DNA of 64,000 nucleotides. Origin: Lachnospiraceae bacterium (GTDB lineage Bacteria > Bacillota > Clostridia > Lachnospirales > Lachnospiraceae). The notes under the pieces were generated by a model. That model was not told the DNA's origin and did no database searches. It was given only the letters and a program-made list of their open reading frames with translations. The position numbers and the translations under genes are program-made. The stretch lies in assembly GCA_014804785.1 (NCBI GenBank), contig JAAUZD010000023.1, positions 1 through 64,000 on the forward strand, written 5' to 3'. Positions 8,159 to 16,075 of this stretch are shown piece after piece. Position 1 is the first letter of the stretch, and each line of letters starts with the position of its first letter.

Positions 8159-9985
8159 TCACGTGGGAATCCGCAATACCTGCCCGACGTTCAGCATATC
8201 GCTGGTAAGTCCATTCAGGCTTCTAATGGCATCCACGGTGGTTCCATATCTTCTTGAGAGCAGCCAGAGGGTATCGCCGGATTGCACCGTATATTCAATG
8301 TAAGGTCTGACACCGGAGGAAGGGATTTTCAGAACCTGCCCAACATTGATCAGATTGCCGGCAAGACCGTTTAAGCGCTGGATGGCGTCTACGGTAGTTC
8401 CGTATCGCTGGGCAATCAGCCAGAGACTGTCTCCTGGCTGCACCACATACTCACTGACACCAGTTCCGGTGCCGGGAGAAGGCTCTGGCAGGGGAATATT
8501 CTGATCGATTCCCAGATACACATTATACAATGCCTGCCATGTAAGTGGACCTACTATACCGTCGGCGCTAAGTCCCATTGCTCGCTGAAATGCAATAACT
8601 GCCTGCCTGGTATTTTCCCCAAAGATACCGTCTTGGGATGGCCCCGGGATACCGGGGTAATATTCGGAAACGATATTTAAAAGATATTGCAGTGTGATGA
8701 CATCCTGTCCGGTACTACCATTCCGAAGTACTGTACCTGGCGGTACGGTGCCGATTCCAAGCGTGTTCCCTTCACTGTCAAGTTCCCCAAGTCTGGCAAC
8801 TGCAGTATATAGATTGGATATTTTGTACCAGGTGGATTTCCCCACAATACCATCCTGTGTAAGATTAAAAATGCTCTGGAATTTGGTAACTGCAGCCTTT
8901 GTGCTTTCTCCAAAAACGCCGGCATCGTCTGTGATAGCAGGGATAGCAGGATAGTTTTGACGGATTCTATTTAAGTAAGTCTGAATCGTCTGGACATCTA
9001 GTCCTGTGCTTCCGACTTTGAGTGATGTACCCGGATAGGAAGAAAGCACGCCGGTTATAATGTTTGTCTCTACGATTTCTATGTCATTAGGATAATAAGA
9101 CCGTAGAATCTGTAGAGGGGTACGTCCATTGTTTGCCAGCGTAACCGTTCCCCATTGGGACAGACCCTGACAAGAGACCGTGCTTCCGTTGCAGAAGGAA
9201 GTAAAGTAGGGAGCATTCTGCCCCTGACGTCGCACATACTCATTGAAAATTTCATCTACTATCCTGCTGATGGATTCATAAACCGGACCTCCATAGATAT
9301 AATTCTGATCATAGGCAGTACTGTTGGTAATGTCAAAGTTATAGCCGCGGTTTTGATACCACTCTGTATAAACACGATTTAATGCAAACGTGATAATGGC
9401 ATAGATGTTGGCTCTTAAGGAGGCTTCGGGCCAGGTGGGATAGATTTCATTGCTGGCAGCATTCTTCACATAGTCGGTGAAGCGGAGCTGTACATTAGGA
9501 GCAGAGGAACTGGGCGACCCCAGATGAACCGTGATGGGATTAGGGATTACCACCTGGCGCAGTACGCGGGAATCAGCAACACTTCCTTCCTGCTCACGCA
9601 TTTGATTCATTGCAACTGCAGGTCCTCCGATATGGATTTCCGTCTGAACCGGACTGCGCTGTAGTTCCTGCATAGGTACAAGTACAATTGGCAGCAGCGC
9701 TGTTTCGCCGTCATAAATGGGGATATCTGAAATATACAGAGAGTTAAATCCGGCGGACTGTACCAGTACATTATAGCTTATGTATGGTAATCCGGAAAAA
9801 TAGGGATTTTGTGAAAAACGTTTATCCATTGTTTCGAGTGGGACTTCTTCTGTTTCTCCGCTTTCATCTGTCTGTAGTTCATAGACACGATTTCCCTGTG
9901 TATCCAAAACCCTGATGTGTACGCCTTTTAGTGGGACAGCATCCTGACCAGTCCGCGCCTGTATGGTCAAATAACCGATAGCCAT
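8159..9985 (-). CDS. SpoIID-domain protein with two peptidoglycan-binding and two LysM domains
   Basis: A 608-residue modular wall protein. Residues 1-105 are a beta-rich domain like a carboxypeptidase-regulatory or CnaB fold (IQARTGQDAVPLKGVHIRVLD split over two strands). Residues about 155-320 resemble SpoIID/LytB: VKNAASNEIYPTWPEASLRA, later CQGLSQWGTVTLANNG. Two PG_binding_1 modules follow near 325-400 and 410-490, each with a DGIVG turn, then two LysM domains near 508-552 and 562-606 with SGDTLWLLSRRYGTT. There is no signal peptide, which would fit a spore-coat or mother-cell protein. The SpoIID part may be lytic or only binding; SpoIID's catalytic glutamate may be the E of NEIYP. Confidence 0.8.
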   Translation of the reverse strand: MAIGYLTIQARTGQDAVPLKGVHIRVLDTQGNRVYELQTDESGETEEVPLETMDKRFSQNPYFSGLPYISYNVLVQSAGFNSLYISDIPIYDGETALLPIVLVPMQELQRSPVQTEIHIGGPAVAMNQMREQEGSVADSRVLRQVVIPNPITVHLGSPSSSAPNVQLRFTDYVKNAASNEIYPTWPEASLRANIYAIITFALNRVYTEWYQNRGYNFDITNSTAYDQNYIYGGPVYESISRIVDEIFNEYVRRQGQNAPYFTSFCNGSTVSCQGLSQWGTVTLANNGRTPLQILRSYYPNDIEIVETNIITGVLSSYPGTSLKVGSTGLDVQTIQTYLNRIRQNYPAIPAITDDAGVFGESTKAAVTKFQSIFNLTQDGIVGKSTWYKISNLYTAVARLGELDSEGNTLGIGTVPPGTVLRNGSTGQDVITLQYLLNIVSEYYPGIPGPSQDGIFGENTRQAVIAFQRAMGLSADGIVGPLTWQALYNVYLGIDQNIPLPEPSPGTGTGVSEYVVQPGDSLWLIAQRYGTTVDAIQRLNGLAGNLINVGQVLKIPSSGVRPYIEYTVQSGDTLWLLSRRYGTTVDAIRSLNGLTSDMLNVGQVLRIPT

Positions 9986-10258
9986 AAATCCAATATTCTC
10001 CTTTTGCCACTTAAGTCCTATAAACTATAAATATGTATGAAAAGTGAGAACAGTTCATGATTTTTTATTTATTATTATAATATTAATTCAACTACAGGTT
10101 TATTGAAAGCGTAAGACTACCGATATATAAGGCGACCATTCTTTGCTTGTATTAAGCAGATTTATGTTAAACTCGATGAATAGGAATATGTGGCGGGCAA
10201 AGAAAGTATTGACAAAACATTTCAGTGTTTGAAAAGGATAAAATAAAGGAGAAGAAAA

Positions 10259-10576
10259 ATGCAAGACAAAGGAAAAGCGGCTTTTTATGTGATTGCCGGA
10301 GGATATCTGTTATATCTGGCATATCAGTTATTTAAGTCAAGGATGGACAATGGTGGTGAGAATTATGCATTGTTTCTGACTTTCAGCATCCTATTTGCCA
10401 TTGTGAGTGCAGTGATTCTGATTTACACTGCACTCATGTATCGGAAAATGTTGAAAAGAGAAGCAGAAGAGGAAATGGAACCGGAAGAAAGCGGTGAGAC
10501 GGGGGCAGATAAGCTGCTGGAGAGAGAAGAAGCGTCAAATGAGAAAGAGGAGCCCTTAGAAGAGAAGCAGCCATGA
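10259..10576 (+). CDS. Small membrane protein with acidic tail
   Basis: A 105-residue protein of unknown function. Two transmembrane helices lie near residues 8-24 and 37-62, separated by a short loop. The last 40 residues are very acidic and contain repeated Glu runs (EEEMEPEESGE). The ATG follows AAGGAGAAG. It is a single-gene unit closed by a hairpin that overlaps the stop codon. I do not recognise the family. Confidence 0.65.
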   Translation: MQDKGKAAFYVIAGGYLLYLAYQLFKSRMDNGGENYALFLTFSILFAIVSAVILIYTALMYRKMLKREAEEEMEPEESGETGADKLLEREEASNEKEEPLEEKQP

Positions 10577-10592
10577 CTAATTGTCATGGCTG
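10568..10592. terminator. Hairpin between converging genes
   Basis: CAGCCATGAC pairs perfectly with GTCATGGCTG around a TAATT loop. It overlaps the stop codon of the small membrane protein and lies just beyond the stop of the CLC gene. The following T-run is weak, so termination efficiency is uncertain. Confidence 0.6.
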
Positions 10593-10596
10593 GAAA

Positions 10597-11823
10597 TTAT
10601 ATTTTGGCAATTGACCCTGCTTTGCTGCCGATTGCCGCAGCGAGAAAAATCCATATAAATATTTTAATCGGAAAACACAGGAACAACAGCATGGTCACAG
10701 CAAGGGGCTTTTTCATGATGCCGCCGAGAAGAGCAGCTGTCACGATTGCCGCTGCAAATACAACATGTCCGGCACTTTCCTGAAATATAAGTCCTGCGAT
10801 TCCATAACCAAGGCAGACGCCTGCAAATATCACAGGAAAGAAATGACCGCCTTTAAGTCCGGACTGAATACAGATATTCGTAAGCAGGACTTTTAAAAAG
10901 GCGATGCCAATCAGACACCATGGAAGGTAATCCAGATAGGTTTCCATGAGTATGCCCATCTGTTCTTCGCCCGAGAACATGACGGCAGGAACCAAAAGCC
11001 CTGTGATACCAAGTACAAGACCGCCTAAAGTCTCCCGCAATATGGCGGGGATTTTGGAAGTGATTACCTGACAAGTGTGATGGGTGAACTGGTAAAATAT
11101 AGCCAGAAGGCATCCGCTGAAGATATACAGGACAATCATCAGATAATCCTGACGTACAGCTTCTACCGGCGGAAAGGACGGAAATCCCTCCATCCCGGCG
11201 CCAAACAGGGCAGACATCAAAAGGTACATTCCGCTTCCAGCTGCCAATGCAAGTCCATAGATGAAGACCTTAGAAGTTCTGGTAAGTTCAGGGATTCCCT
11301 GTTCCTGATTTTCTTCTTCTACAGCAAATATGCCGAAGAGAGGGGAATGGAACAGTACGCCTAAAGTGACTGCCATACCGATATCGGAATATTCTTTTGC
11401 ATGTTTGCGTGCAAATTTAAGGTTTTCACCTGCCCAACAGCATAGACCGACGATGATTCCTGTCAATCCGGCTTCAGGTCCTACGCTGCTTCCAATTAGC
11501 AGCGGCAGCAGTGCTGCAATAAGTAGAACCAGCATGTTTCGATATTCATAATGTTTCTCGATCTTTATTTTCCCCAGAACGGCAGAGAGCTCTTCCGGAT
11601 AGTCACCAAATTTTTTCCGGAAGATACCGATCAGTACACTGCCGGATATGCAGACAAGAATCGTATAAAAGGGAAGCTCGACCTGTCCGGGAAGCCATTC
11701 CCAGAGAAAGGACATTCCAATTGACATTACTTTCAGGAAAAGCCATATGATGGTTCCTGTAAATGCACCTATGATTGCGCAGAATGCACTTAGATAAAGC
11801 TGGTTTTTTATTTTTATATTCAT
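10597..11823 (-). CDS. CLC-family chloride channel or H+/Cl- exchanger
   Basis: A 408-residue CLC protein with about ten membrane helices. The selectivity loops are visible: GSSVGPEAGLTG with the gating glutamate at E117, and GGHFFPVIFAG near residue 340. It moves anions across the cytoplasmic membrane, as channel or exchanger. I chose the ATG at 11823 because AGAGGTGAAGAT precedes it; an in-frame ATG at 11856 lacks a good site. It is divergent from a Na+/H+ antiporter, so both may serve pH or salt balance. The first CLC signature (GSGIP) is altered here, as in other distant bacterial members. Confidence 0.88.
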   Translation of the reverse strand: MNIKIKNQLYLSAFCAIIGAFTGTIIWLFLKVMSIGMSFLWEWLPGQVELPFYTILVCISGSVLIGIFRKKFGDYPEELSAVLGKIKIEKHYEYRNMLVLLIAALLPLLIGSSVGPEAGLTGIIVGLCCWAGENLKFARKHAKEYSDIGMAVTLGVLFHSPLFGIFAVEEENQEQGIPELTRTSKVFIYGLALAAGSGMYLLMSALFGAGMEGFPSFPPVEAVRQDYLMIVLYIFSGCLLAIFYQFTHHTCQVITSKIPAILRETLGGLVLGITGLLVPAVMFSGEEQMGILMETYLDYLPWCLIGIAFLKVLLTNICIQSGLKGGHFFPVIFAGVCLGYGIAGLIFQESAGHVVFAAAIVTAALLGGIMKKPLAVTMLLFLCFPIKIFIWIFLAAAIGSKAGSIAKI

Positions 11824-11859
11824 ATCTTCACCTCTTGCGTTTTCAATTTTAGTCATTTG

Positions 11860-11887
11860 TTGACTTTTCCACTACTAGAAGTATACA
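11860..11887 (+). promoter_or_regulatory. Promoter for the CPA1 antiporter gene
   Basis: TTGACT (11860-11865), a 16-base spacer and TATACA (11882-11887) lie 37 bases before the antiporter ATG. The region between the divergent CLC and antiporter genes is about 100 bases, so their promoters must overlap or abut. Confidence 0.5.
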
Positions 11888-11923
11888 ATAAGACAGGATA
11901 AGGCACAAGGAGGATAGTGGAAG

Positions 11924-13192
11924 ATGAACACATTTTTGATAAGTACGGTTATTTTGCTGACACTTGTGGTATGGCTTGGTTTTTTCAATGAGAAAGTGAC
12001 GAAGTTCACCTATGAGATTTCACTGATGCTATTTTCTGTTCTGATTGGCGGGATTCTGGTAGGGGTGAGCATGCTGCGCCAGGGAACGGATACGGTCATG
12101 CAGACGATCACGAACTTTAAGATGTTTAATCTGGAAGATTTTCTGATTGAAGGTGTGCTATGCTTTATGCTGTTTGCGGGCTCCTGTCATATGCGGCTTT
12201 TAGATTTTAAAAAACATGTTAGGGCAATATCTCTTCTGGCAGTCGGTGCAACCTTTCTGGGCGCAGTATTTTATGGGATCTTATTTTATGTAGCAGGGCA
12301 GTTTCTGGGTCTGTCGCTCACATTGCCGGTCTGTCTGATGTTTGGGAGCATTGTTGCACCCACTGATCCCATTGCGGCAACCAGTATTTTGAAAAAGTTT
12401 AAGCTCCCGTCAGGTATCAGCTTTATTATTGAAGGCGAATCGCTTCTCAATGACGGTATGGGCGTAGCGCTGTTTGTTTTCTTTTCAAGTATGGCTACGG
12501 CACAGGAAAGCGGCGGATTTTTCTTTGTGATGGCAAAGGAATTGTTTGGGGCAGTATTGGTGGGATTGGTTGTTACGGCGGTCTGTTACCCCGTATTCCG
12601 TCATACCAAGGATGCGGCAAGGCAGATTTTTACCAGCCTTTTGGCTGTATCTATGTCATATGTATTATGCGAATATTTTGATTTTTCCGGGGCAATTGCA
12701 TCTGTTGTCTGCGGCGTTTTGTTTTCTGCACTCCGCAACCTTGCACAACAGAAGGGATGTCCCCTTGAACTGGAGCAGTTTGATATTTGCTGGGGAATCT
12801 TGGATACATTGCTGAATTCTGTTTTGTATGTGATGTTGGGTCTGACCTTTATTCATATTCTTCAGATGCCTCATGTGCTGATTTTGTCCTTGATTGCGAT
12901 TGTGGCAAATCTGATTGGACGTTCAGGGAGTCTTGGCGTTTCTTCCGTGTTTATAGGCCATCTTCCTGATGGGTATGACAAAATAAGCTTCATAAAGCTG
13001 CTCACATGGGGAGGACTAAGGGGAGGGCTTTCTGTTGCCCTTGCCATGAGCACCAGAGGGACGGTAGGAGATGAAATCTACAATATTATCTTAGGCGGAA
13101 CCTATGCGATTGTATTCTTTACCACCATTGTGCAGGGGATGACCATGCATCAGGTGTATCAGAATATTAAGAAGAAAGGAAATTTATCATGA
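11924..13192 (+). CDS. CPA1-family Na+/H+ antiporter
   Basis: A 422-residue membrane protein with about 12 helices. The ion-binding motif APTDPIAATSIL near residues 145-156 and GESLLNDGMGVALF near 168-181 are those of NhaP/NHE-type exchangers; the aspartates in each are expected to bind the ion. WGGLRGGLSVALA near 364 is also typical of the family. The role is Na+ or K+ extrusion in exchange for protons. It overlaps the next gene by four bases (ATGA), so the CPBP protein is translationally coupled. Confidence 0.92.
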   Translation: MNTFLISTVILLTLVVWLGFFNEKVTKFTYEISLMLFSVLIGGILVGVSMLRQGTDTVMQTITNFKMFNLEDFLIEGVLCFMLFAGSCHMRLLDFKKHVRAISLLAVGATFLGAVFYGILFYVAGQFLGLSLTLPVCLMFGSIVAPTDPIAATSILKKFKLPSGISFIIEGESLLNDGMGVALFVFFSSMATAQESGGFFFVMAKELFGAVLVGLVVTAVCYPVFRHTKDAARQIFTSLLAVSMSYVLCEYFDFSGAIASVVCGVLFSALRNLAQQKGCPLELEQFDICWGILDTLLNSVLYVMLGLTFIHILQMPHVLILSLIAIVANLIGRSGSLGVSSVFIGHLPDGYDKISFIKLLTWGGLRGGLSVALAMSTRGTVGDEIYNIILGGTYAIVFFTTIVQGMTMHQVYQNIKKKGNLS

Positions 13193-14115
13193 AGATGGAG
13201 ATGAGCAGTCAAAAGCCGGAAGCGGTTATCCTGGCGTCAGAAAAAAAGAAGGGGATGAACTGGTTTATAGAGATTCTTGTCTTTCTGATAGTTTTCCTTG
13301 TGGTTGGAATTGGGCAGATATTGTTCCAGATACTCGGCGAACTGTTGTTGATTTCAAGAAACGCGGATTATCAGGCAGCGGCAGCGCAGATCGGCGGTAC
13401 AGACATTTTTGCTGTCTTATCGTTGTTTACTAATATTGCCATGATCTTGATCGTGTTTGCGTTCTGCAAATTGATTCAGAAGAGAAATCCGGTAACCTTA
13501 GGCTTTACAAGAAAAGGCGCTATAAAAGATTATCTGATTGGACTTGCAGCAGGATTTTTAGTGTTTTCGGCAGCTGTTTTGATCTGCGTACTGACAGGGG
13601 CGCTTAAGCTTGATGGATTTGCTGAAAACTTTGGAATAGGAATGTTTGTGCTGTTTGTGCTGGGATTTATGATTCAAGGGATGGCGGAGGAAGTTCTTTG
13701 CCGTGGATATTTCATGGTATCTGTGGGAAGGCGTAATCCTATGTGGGCGGCTGTTTTACTGAATGCCCTTGTATTTGCGGCAATGCATTTGCTCAATAGC
13801 GGTATCAGCGTCCTTGCCTTTGTAAATCTGGTGCTCTATGGTTTGTTTGCTTCCATTTATTTTATCAAAGGAGGAAATATATGGGGAGTCGGAGCATTTC
13901 ATTCCATGTGGAATCTGGTACAGGGGAACGTGTATGGTATATTAGTCAGCGGTATGAGCGTTGATTGTACGGTGCTCAAAAGCACCGCAGTGGAAGGAAT
14001 GGAAATCGTAAATGGCGGCGCTTTTGGGCTGGAGGGCGGTCTTGCCGTGACAGTGGTACTCCTTTTAGGAATTGGATTTCTTCTTTGGCGGAAGGGGAGC
14101 AACCAAAAGAAATGA
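13189..14115 (+). CDS. CPBP-family intramembrane glutamic endopeptidase
   Basis: A 308-residue membrane protein of the CAAX-protease/bacteriocin-processing (Abi) family. The catalytic motifs are intact: GMAEEVLCRGYFM (EExxxR) near residue 166, AAMHLLN near 204, and HSMWNLVQG near 238. About eight transmembrane helices. Bacterial members cleave peptides within the membrane or process bacteriocins; the substrate here is unknown. The ATGA overlap with the antiporter means they share a transcript, which is unusual company and gives no obvious substrate. Confidence 0.88.
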   Translation: MKMEMSSQKPEAVILASEKKKGMNWFIEILVFLIVFLVVGIGQILFQILGELLLISRNADYQAAAAQIGGTDIFAVLSLFTNIAMILIVFAFCKLIQKRNPVTLGFTRKGAIKDYLIGLAAGFLVFSAAVLICVLTGALKLDGFAENFGIGMFVLFVLGFMIQGMAEEVLCRGYFMVSVGRRNPMWAAVLLNALVFAAMHLLNSGISVLAFVNLVLYGLFASIYFIKGGNIWGVGAFHSMWNLVQGNVYGILVSGMSVDCTVLKSTAVEGMEIVNGGAFGLEGGLAVTVVLLLGIGFLLWRKGSNQKK

Positions 14116-14146
14116 GACGTCGAAGAATGATAAGAAACCGCTGTGT

Positions 14147-15022
14147 TTAAATTGGAAGCGGATATTGAGACAGAATCTCTCTTGCCACGTAGAGGGTTCT
14201 GTCTTTCTTTACGGACAGAGTCCATTTGACTAAAGAGACAATTCCTTTTTCAATTTCCATACAGGTAATACAGCGTGGATGGACACAACTGCCGGTGTTC
14301 ATATAGTAAGGAGCGGCAGGATCAAGCCGGGGTTTATGTGTATGACCGGTCATCAGAGGTCTTTGCATATGCTGGGCATAATCTCCAAGGCGTTGTTCGA
14401 TTCTGTCCTTATGGGTGTAATTTTTTGCGGCGCTGGTGGGATCCAGAACGCCGAAATGTTCTAGTGTCCTCCAGATATATCTGACAAGAAACCTGTTGAA
14501 TTTCCATAAGGTAGAATTAAAAAAATCAGCCTGGTGTCCATGTGTAAGATATAATTGATAATCATAACAAGTGCTTTTTAATATAAGGCCTTCATAAAAA
14601 GTAAGTGTGGGAAATAAGGTCTGAGTGCACTGGGCATCGGTACAGAAAAAGGAAGAACACATAGAGTCACTGTAGCCGGGTCTTTTCTTTTCCATATCAT
14701 GATTTCCATAAATCATGTAGAGCCTGCCGCATTTGTAGAACAGGGAGAGGAGCCAGAATACATTGTTATGGATTTCGATAATCTGGCTCATCTTTCTGTT
14801 TTCCCACAGCTCATCCCCATCTCCAAGTTCAATATAAGTAAAACCGTGTTCATAGTAATGGCTAAGGGCAGTAAAATAAAGGTTTTCGTTTTTTAAGAAA
14901 TTGTCGTTGGAGTCTCCGCTGCCTCTGTGACAGTCACTGATAATTGCATAACGGCTGTATTTATTTAAAGGTAAAACCGGTGCGTTCTCAAAGGCGCGGG
15001 AAAGACGGGAATAATAGCTCAT
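14147..15022 (-). CDS. Calcineurin-like metallophosphoesterase
   Basis: A 291-residue cytoplasmic enzyme with all the metal-binding motifs in order: IISDCHRG, LGDGDELW, YGNHDME, THGHQAD and TGHTHKPR. The order matches the UDP-2,3-diacylglucosamine pyrophosphatase-like subgroup, but Gram-positive cells lack that lipid A intermediate, so the substrate is open. I chose the ATG at 15022, preceded by AAAGGA; the longer frame would overlap the upstream gene by 56 bases. It is 13 bases after the DUF4474 gene, so they form a two-gene operon. Confidence 0.85.
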   Translation of the reverse strand: MSYYSRLSRAFENAPVLPLNKYSRYAIISDCHRGSGDSNDNFLKNENLYFTALSHYYEHGFTYIELGDGDELWENRKMSQIIEIHNNVFWLLSLFYKCGRLYMIYGNHDMEKKRPGYSDSMCSSFFCTDAQCTQTLFPTLTFYEGLILKSTCYDYQLYLTHGHQADFFNSTLWKFNRFLVRYIWRTLEHFGVLDPTSAAKNYTHKDRIEQRLGDYAQHMQRPLMTGHTHKPRLDPAAPYYMNTGSCVHPRCITCMEIEKGIVSLVKWTLSVKKDRTLYVAREILSQYPLPI

Positions 15023-15035
15023 GGATGATATCCTT

Positions 15036-15926
15036 TCATTTATTTTTGCATCTGCAACATCTGCGAGGTTTAAGCATCTTGCGGAAAGCAAACGGCAGGA
15101 GGTAATATAGATATAGGAGTTTATCTACCGTCAAACAAAAATAACGAGTGATATATAAATAAATACGGCAGAAAATCCGGTTAGTAAACTGGGACCATGC
15201 GCGGATCAGACGTTGGAAGCAGTTGTAATGTCGATCCTGGGGACCGCCATACTGGATGCGGATTTCGTTTCCGCATGTCTTTATAAACTCTTGGGAAAGA
15301 TTTGTCTGGTGCAGAGCATCTAAAAAGCTGTGCATCATGTCATAGTCCGGAAAGATAATAGAAGCGTTCAGATACAGCTGCTCTGGCTTTGAAGACTGCC
15401 CCATACAGAAAGCGGTAAGCCACCATGTTCTTTTGGAAACGGATGCAATAGGCACCTTTTCCTTTGTAAGGCAAAAGGAAAGAGGCAGCATATCGCAGTC
15501 TGATACAACTTTGAAGTGGGCAGTGGGAAGTTCCGTTTCAGATAACAGATGGTCAGCGTAGTAGACGCCGATTTCTGCTCCTGTGTTGATTCCATACTGT
15601 CCTTTCCAGAGTTCAATCAGCCAGGTCTGATTCTGATAGGGAAAATAAACCGGGAGATAATCAAATACCATGTTAAAAAGGGGCGCTGAACGGTCAAACA
15701 AAGCGGTGTAGCCTGCTTCTCTCTGCCAGGCATCATTTCGGGAAGAGATGAGATCCTGCTCTTTATCATAGCAGTATCCAAAGGGTTTGATGAGAGAATT
15801 TAAAAGCTCACATTTTTCTATAGAGGTCATAGAACAGACCTTCTTAATTGCCCAGCGTTTGCGGCAGGTGCCAAGCACTAAAATAAGAAGAAGTGCAAAA
15901 ATTACGATAATAATTGAAAAGTACAT
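15036..15926 (-). CDS. Membrane-anchored DUF4474 protein
   Basis: About 296 residues. A single N-terminal transmembrane helix (YFSIIIVIFALLLILVLG) is followed by a soluble domain. NDAWQREAGYTALFDRSAP and WLIELWKGQYGINTGAEIG are the pattern I know from DUF4474. The C-terminal part has another weakly hydrophobic stretch and a Cys-Arg-Lys rich tail (RRCCRCKNK). The ATG at 15926 has AGGAA upstream; the longer TTG frame has no site. Function unknown; it precedes a phosphoesterase, and in some bacteria DUF4474 proteins are envelope-associated. Confidence 0.75.
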   Translation of the reverse strand: MYFSIIIVIFALLLILVLGTCRKRWAIKKVCSMTSIEKCELLNSLIKPFGYCYDKEQDLISSRNDAWQREAGYTALFDRSAPLFNMVFDYLPVYFPYQNQTWLIELWKGQYGINTGAEIGVYYADHLLSETELPTAHFKVVSDCDMLPLSFCLTKEKVPIASVSKRTWWLTAFCMGQSSKPEQLYLNASIIFPDYDMMHSFLDALHQTNLSQEFIKTCGNEIRIQYGGPQDRHYNCFQRLIRAWSQFTNRIFCRIYLYITRYFCLTVDKLLYLYYLLPFAFRKMLKPRRCCRCKNK

Positions 15927-15986
15927 AAAATAATTCCTAAAGTATATTCTTACTATATAATATGTAAATAGTAGCAACCGGTGCGC

Positions 15987-16014
15987 TTGAAAAATGAAAG
16001 GAATGCAGTATAAT
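15987..16014 (+). promoter_or_regulatory. Promoter for the TPR-DUF4037-DUF4125 gene
   Basis: TTGAAA (15987-15992), a 16-base spacer and TATAAT (16009-16014) lie about 60 bases before the ATG at 16076. Confidence 0.6.
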
Positions 16015-16075
16015 GATTAATAAAAAGAGGAAGATGATTTAATCATAATTTTTACTGGAATGGAGGATGAAAGTT

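Noticed and set aside
9986-10258. Sporulation sigma-E or sigma-K promoter before the SpoIID/LysM gene
   Set aside because: A CATACATA element is present on the - strand but the spacing and the -35 do not fit well enough to claim.
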